Shown here: positions 61,011-64,000 of the stretch, piece after piece
Layout of the letters: the number at the start of each line of letters is the position of its first letter
Numbering within the stretch: position 1 is the first letter of the stretch
DNA from: Tetramitus jugosus
Taxonomy: Eukaryota > Heterolobosea > Eutetramitea > Acrasida > Vahlkampfiidae
NCBI GenBank assembly: GCA_937625935.1
Contig: OW569375.1
Coordinates: 1 to 64,000 of the forward strand
Reading direction: 5' to 3'
Length of the DNA: 64,000 nucleotides
The notes under the pieces: generated by a model
The model's database searches: none
What the model was told of the DNA's origin: nothing
What the model saw: only the letters and a program-made list of their open reading frames with translations
Made by a program: the position numbers and the translations under genes

Positions 61011-64000
61011 ATGAAATCAACATCGTGGAACTTTCCATCAACCCACACGTTCAGAGGACTGTTAAGATCATCCCAGAATGCTTACACGATCATTCTCCAT
61101 GCCTTTTTCATGTGTGGCATGACATATCAGGCGTTCATGAGTCAAAGAAACAAGGGACGAGACAACAATGGAACAATTCATTTTTTACTGAACTTGTTGG
61201 GATTTCATATGATTTTTCAGATACTTCTGCTTTGTGTGTACCTCTACTATTTGGCAAAGGAGTTTGATGATTCGTGTGGTCAGAGCGATGCCGATTCAAC
61301 GAGCAACTTTCTGGTGCCCACTTCCCCAATGTCTTCAGCAGTTTTTCATTTCTCGGAATATGATAAGAAGATCGTTGGTCATCTGTGGTTCTTACATTCT
61401 GCATGTGGGGTGATTCATCTCACATTTTGCTTCCTTCTGGGATTAGAGATGGAAGCACCAACTCTTCTCGCCTATCCTTTCTTCAGCGCTTTCAGCATTG
61501 GTGGTTCCAATCCATACAACTTTACAAGAATTGGTTGTTTGACGACATACTGCTGCTGTTTGATTCTGGGGACAGAACCATTGATCAAATACATGATACA
61601 TTCTTTGCATTGGAATCAAGGATGTTTCTTGTTGATTGAAGAATCAATGAGCTTCTATGGAAAACCGGCTTGTTCAATATGTAGATTCTTCCACTTTCTT
61701 CCATTGTTCATTCTGTACTGCTGGAGGAACATACAAATAAGAATTTTTCAGGAGGGAGTAGCCCAGTGGAAACGAAACACACAAGAGAAAGCTGTTCTAC
61801 TGGAGACGATCATGACCAATCTACCCGGAGTGTTGTACTCGTATGACAAGAATTTGGTCATCAAGTATATGGGTGGATTGGGTTTACCTAGGTTTGGTCT
61901 TGAGCCAGGTTCATTCGTGGGAATGAACCTGGAAGAGTTCAATGAACATGTTGTGGAAGATAAAACGGTTATACGGGAAAAGATGAAGCAGCATCGAAGA
62001 GCTCTCGAAGGTGAATCATGCAGCTATTTCAGTCGAGTTAAGCTCCCTGTATCTCACATTGATTTTGGAGCTTATAAAACATCAATGATGCCCATTAGAG
62101 ACCCTCAGGGAGAGGTTGTTGGAGTTGCTGCGATGGCTCTAGACATTACAGAGTTAATTGTGGCACAGGAAGCAAAGTCAGTGTCCGAAAAGAATTATCG
62201 AACATTGGTGGAATCGATAGATGATGTAATTATGAAGATTAATGACAAGAATACTATTTTATTCGTGAATAGAAACTTCTTGAACTTTGACAGAGACCAC
62301 ATGGCAGGTCGTTCGTTACTTGATATAATGGGCCGGAATCAAATGATTGAAATAAGTGTAAAACTGGAAAGTCTGTTCAAGAACAAGGAGTGGTTTTCAT
62401 GGGAGTGGAGTATTGTTGTGCATGGCGAACAAAAACACTTTTCGAGTAGAGTGGTTCCCATTGTCAGTGATTCCTCGTCTGCTGAATGTGCCATTGTTAT
62501 TACCTCCGATATCACACAAAAGAAAAGGGTGCTTGAACAAGAGCGAGAGGTGAATGAAATGAGAATTGCATCAAAGTCCAAAACTGCATTCATTTGCGAA
62601 ATGAGTCATGAGATTAGAAATCCATTGAATATTGTCATGGGAAGCTTGCATTTGCTTGCAAGTACAAAGGGTTTGAACAAGACTCAACTTGATTACTTGA
62701 ATGATGCCAATGAGAATTTAAAGTTATTGTTGGCAATTATTTCAGATGTGCTCGATATTTCAAAGGTTGAAGCTGGAAAATTGCAGATTATCGAGGAAAG
62801 TGCCAGTGTGCTGGATATTGTCGAAACGACTGCCAATATGATACAATCTCAAGCATATGGAAAAGGATTGTCTCTTTTCACTCATGTTGACTGTCGAATA
62901 CCATATCGAGTTCGCTGTGACCGTTTCAGAATCAGTCAAATATTGCTCAATTTCTTGGGAAATTCCATCAAGTTCACAAACAGAGGATACATTTGTTTGA
63001 CAGCTGAATTAGTGAGTGAAACAGAAGCAGAAGCAGAGATAAAGTTCACATGCAAAGATACTGGTTTTGGGATCAAGGATGAAGACAAAGACCAAGTATT
63101 CGAGCCATTCTATCAAGTCAAGGAACAAACACAACCACAAAAGTATGCTGGTTGGGGATTGGGATGTGCCATATGTGTTCGATTAGCAGATTTGATGAAG
63201 GGTCGAGTTGGATTGAACAGTCACTATGGTGAAGGTAGTGAATTCCATTTCACAATTTCGTTACCCAAGCTTCCTAATGTGACCAGTGCTCGTGTGACAC
63301 GGATAGAGGAGGAATTGGCATTATCAGATTATTCCACTGTATTTGTCCTGAATTGCGAGACCATTGATGCATCTCAACAATATATGGTGGATTATCTGAA
63401 GAAGCTTGGGGTTTCTAACATAACGATACCGCCAAAAGAAAAAGGAACATACGGTGATACTTCATCAATTGAGTGTTATGCTAGAAATCATGCCAGTGAG
63501 AGTATAGCAATTATTGCAAACGGTTACCACTATAGTGAATTAGATCATTTTCTTTCCAAGTTTTCCAATGTGAAACTGCTGCTGCTACAACAGCCACAGG
63601 ACGATGCACAACATGTTGAACTCAAATCTCCCAGAGCAGTCACATTGTCTTTACCAGTTCGGTTAAATCGCTTGATGATGGCCCTGACAAATTCTGAACA
63701 CTCTGAATTGAATTCATTGAATAGAGACTTGGATGTGAAGTGTTTATCTCTCAATAGCACAACTGACAACCAACCATGTCGAAAGAATTCCAAATCATTT
63801 AACTTTGATGTGGAGATACTCTGTGTGGAAGATAATATGATCAACAGAAAGGTTCTTTGCAACATGTTGCACAATCTTGGAGTGAGGAAAGTGGATGCGG
63901 CAGTCAATGGTTTGGAAGGTTTGAACAAAGTCAAGGAGAAGAAGGAACCATACTCAATTATTTTCATGGACTTGATGATGGACACGATGGATGGAATTGA
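61011..64000 (+). CDS. Membrane hybrid histidine kinase, copy 2 (cut by window end)
   Basis: An ATG at 61011 opens a frame that stays open to the last base (996 codons) and parallels copy 1 throughout: helices with LILGTEPLIKYMIHSLHWNQ, PAS-like domains (NLPGVLYSYDKN), HisKA with His at 62607, HATPase (DTGFGIKDED; GWGLGCAI), and a receiver starting ILCVEDNMINRK. The window ends just after the phospho-Asp segment IFMDLMMD. The N-terminal half is clearly diverged from copy 1, while the HisKA/HATPase core is almost identical. The 3' end lies beyond the window. Confidence 0.92.
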   Translation, partial: MKSTSWNFPSTHTFRGLLRSSQNAYTIILHAFFMCGMTYQAFMSQRNKGRDNNGTIHFLLNLLGFHMIFQILLLCVYLYYLAKEFDDSCGQSDADSTSNFLVPTSPMSSAVFHFSEYDKKIVGHLWFLHSACGVIHLTFCFLLGLEMEAPTLLAYPFFSAFSIGGSNPYNFTRIGCLTTYCCCLILGTEPLIKYMIHSLHWNQGCFLLIEESMSFYGKPACSICRFFHFLPLFILYCWRNIQIRIFQEGVAQWKRNTQEKAVLLETIMTNLPGVLYSYDKNLVIKYMGGLGLPRFGLEPGSFVGMNLEEFNEHVVEDKTVIREKMKQHRRALEGESCSYFSRVKLPVSHIDFGAYKTSMMPIRDPQGEVVGVAAMALDITELIVAQEAKSVSEKNYRTLVESIDDVIMKINDKNTILFVNRNFLNFDRDHMAGRSLLDIMGRNQMIEISVKLESLFKNKEWFSWEWSIVVHGEQKHFSSRVVPIVSDSSSAECAIVITSDITQKKRVLEQEREVNEMRIASKSKTAFICEMSHEIRNPLNIVMGSLHLLASTKGLNKTQLDYLNDANENLKLLLAIISDVLDISKVEAGKLQIIEESASVLDIVETTANMIQSQAYGKGLSLFTHVDCRIPYRVRCDRFRISQILLNFLGNSIKFTNRGYICLTAELVSETEAEAEIKFTCKDTGFGIKDEDKDQVFEPFYQVKEQTQPQKYAGWGLGCAICVRLADLMKGRVGLNSHYGEGSEFHFTISLPKLPNVTSARVTRIEEELALSDYSTVFVLNCETIDASQQYMVDYLKKLGVSNITIPPKEKGTYGDTSSIECYARNHASESIAIIANGYHYSELDHFLSKFSNVKLLLLQQPQDDAQHVELKSPRAVTLSLPVRLNRLMMALTNSEHSELNSLNRDLDVKCLSLNSTTDNQPCRKNSKSFNFDVEILCVEDNMINRKVLCNMLHNLGVRKVDAAVNGLEGLNKVKEKKEPYSIIFMDLMMDTMDGI
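62415..63090 (+). repeat. Near-identical block shared with copy 1 (58504-59179)
   Basis: From gttgtgcatggcg onward, the two kinase genes are identical or nearly so at nucleotide level through the end of PAS2, HisKA and most of the HATPase domain, including synonymous sites. Flanking parts of the same genes differ widely. A second such block is 63684-64000 against 59791-60107. This pattern points to gene conversion or a recent partial duplication. Confidence 0.85.

Overview
The window is the left end of a nuclear chromosome from a unicellular eukaryote. It opens with about 97 perfect CCCAAA units (TTTGGG on the G-strand) and continues into AT-rich, gene-dense DNA. Most genes have no intron; the others have a few short GT-AG introns of roughly 55-130 nt. 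Poly-Asn/CAA tracts, F-box and leucine-rich-repeat proteins, 7TM proteins with a C-terminal RGS domain, membrane hybrid histidine kinases, a Yellow/MRJP-like protein and a Fanzor (eukaryotic TnpB-like) nuclease gene together suggest a heterolobosean amoeboflagellate close to Naegleria. That assignment is inference from gene content; no rRNA or other marker is present.

Region 1 (1-10,000) is a degenerating subtelomere: a broken Ser/Thr-rich gene, an RCC1-like fragment, a Fanzor gene in shifted frames, a frameshifted Crinkler/FunK1-like kinase gene, a DUF2828/DUF7788 C-terminal fragment, an F-box/LRR gene broken inside its repeats, and an F-box gene with a possible Ras-like tail. Several frame breaks lie at homopolymer runs, so base-calling error must be excluded before calling them pseudogenes.

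Region 2 (10,400-20,600) is a plus-strand cluster of three seven-helix membrane proteins. The middle one (11,352-18,757) is predicted at about 2,447 aa and combines C-type lectin-like domains, EGF-like modules, two beta-propellers, a REJ/PKD-like region, a GPS-like motif, seven helices and an RGS domain. It reads as an adhesion-GPCR-like receptor carrying its own G-protein regulator.

Region 3 (20,600-56,700) holds housekeeping genes on both strands: CitE-like lyase, SERBP1-like protein, kinesin, RING protein, mitochondrial carrier, a head-to-head SMC2-like/CAP-D-like condensin pair, ZnF-UBP-sirtuin fusion, MSH2, serine carboxypeptidase, TPR and PH proteins, F-box-JmjC protein, AAGAB-like protein, OTU deubiquitinase, membrane-anchored Yellow-like protein and a membrane metallophosphoesterase.

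Region 4 (56,700-64,000) holds two tandem hybrid histidine kinase genes. The second runs off the window. The pair shares blocks of near identity inside more diverged sequence, as expected from gene conversion.

The three most interesting items are the multi-domain GPS-7TM-RGS receptor, the divergent condensin pair (whose SMC gene appears to encode Met instead of the Walker A Lys at a splice junction), and the subtelomeric Fanzor with a strong palindrome at its frame break.
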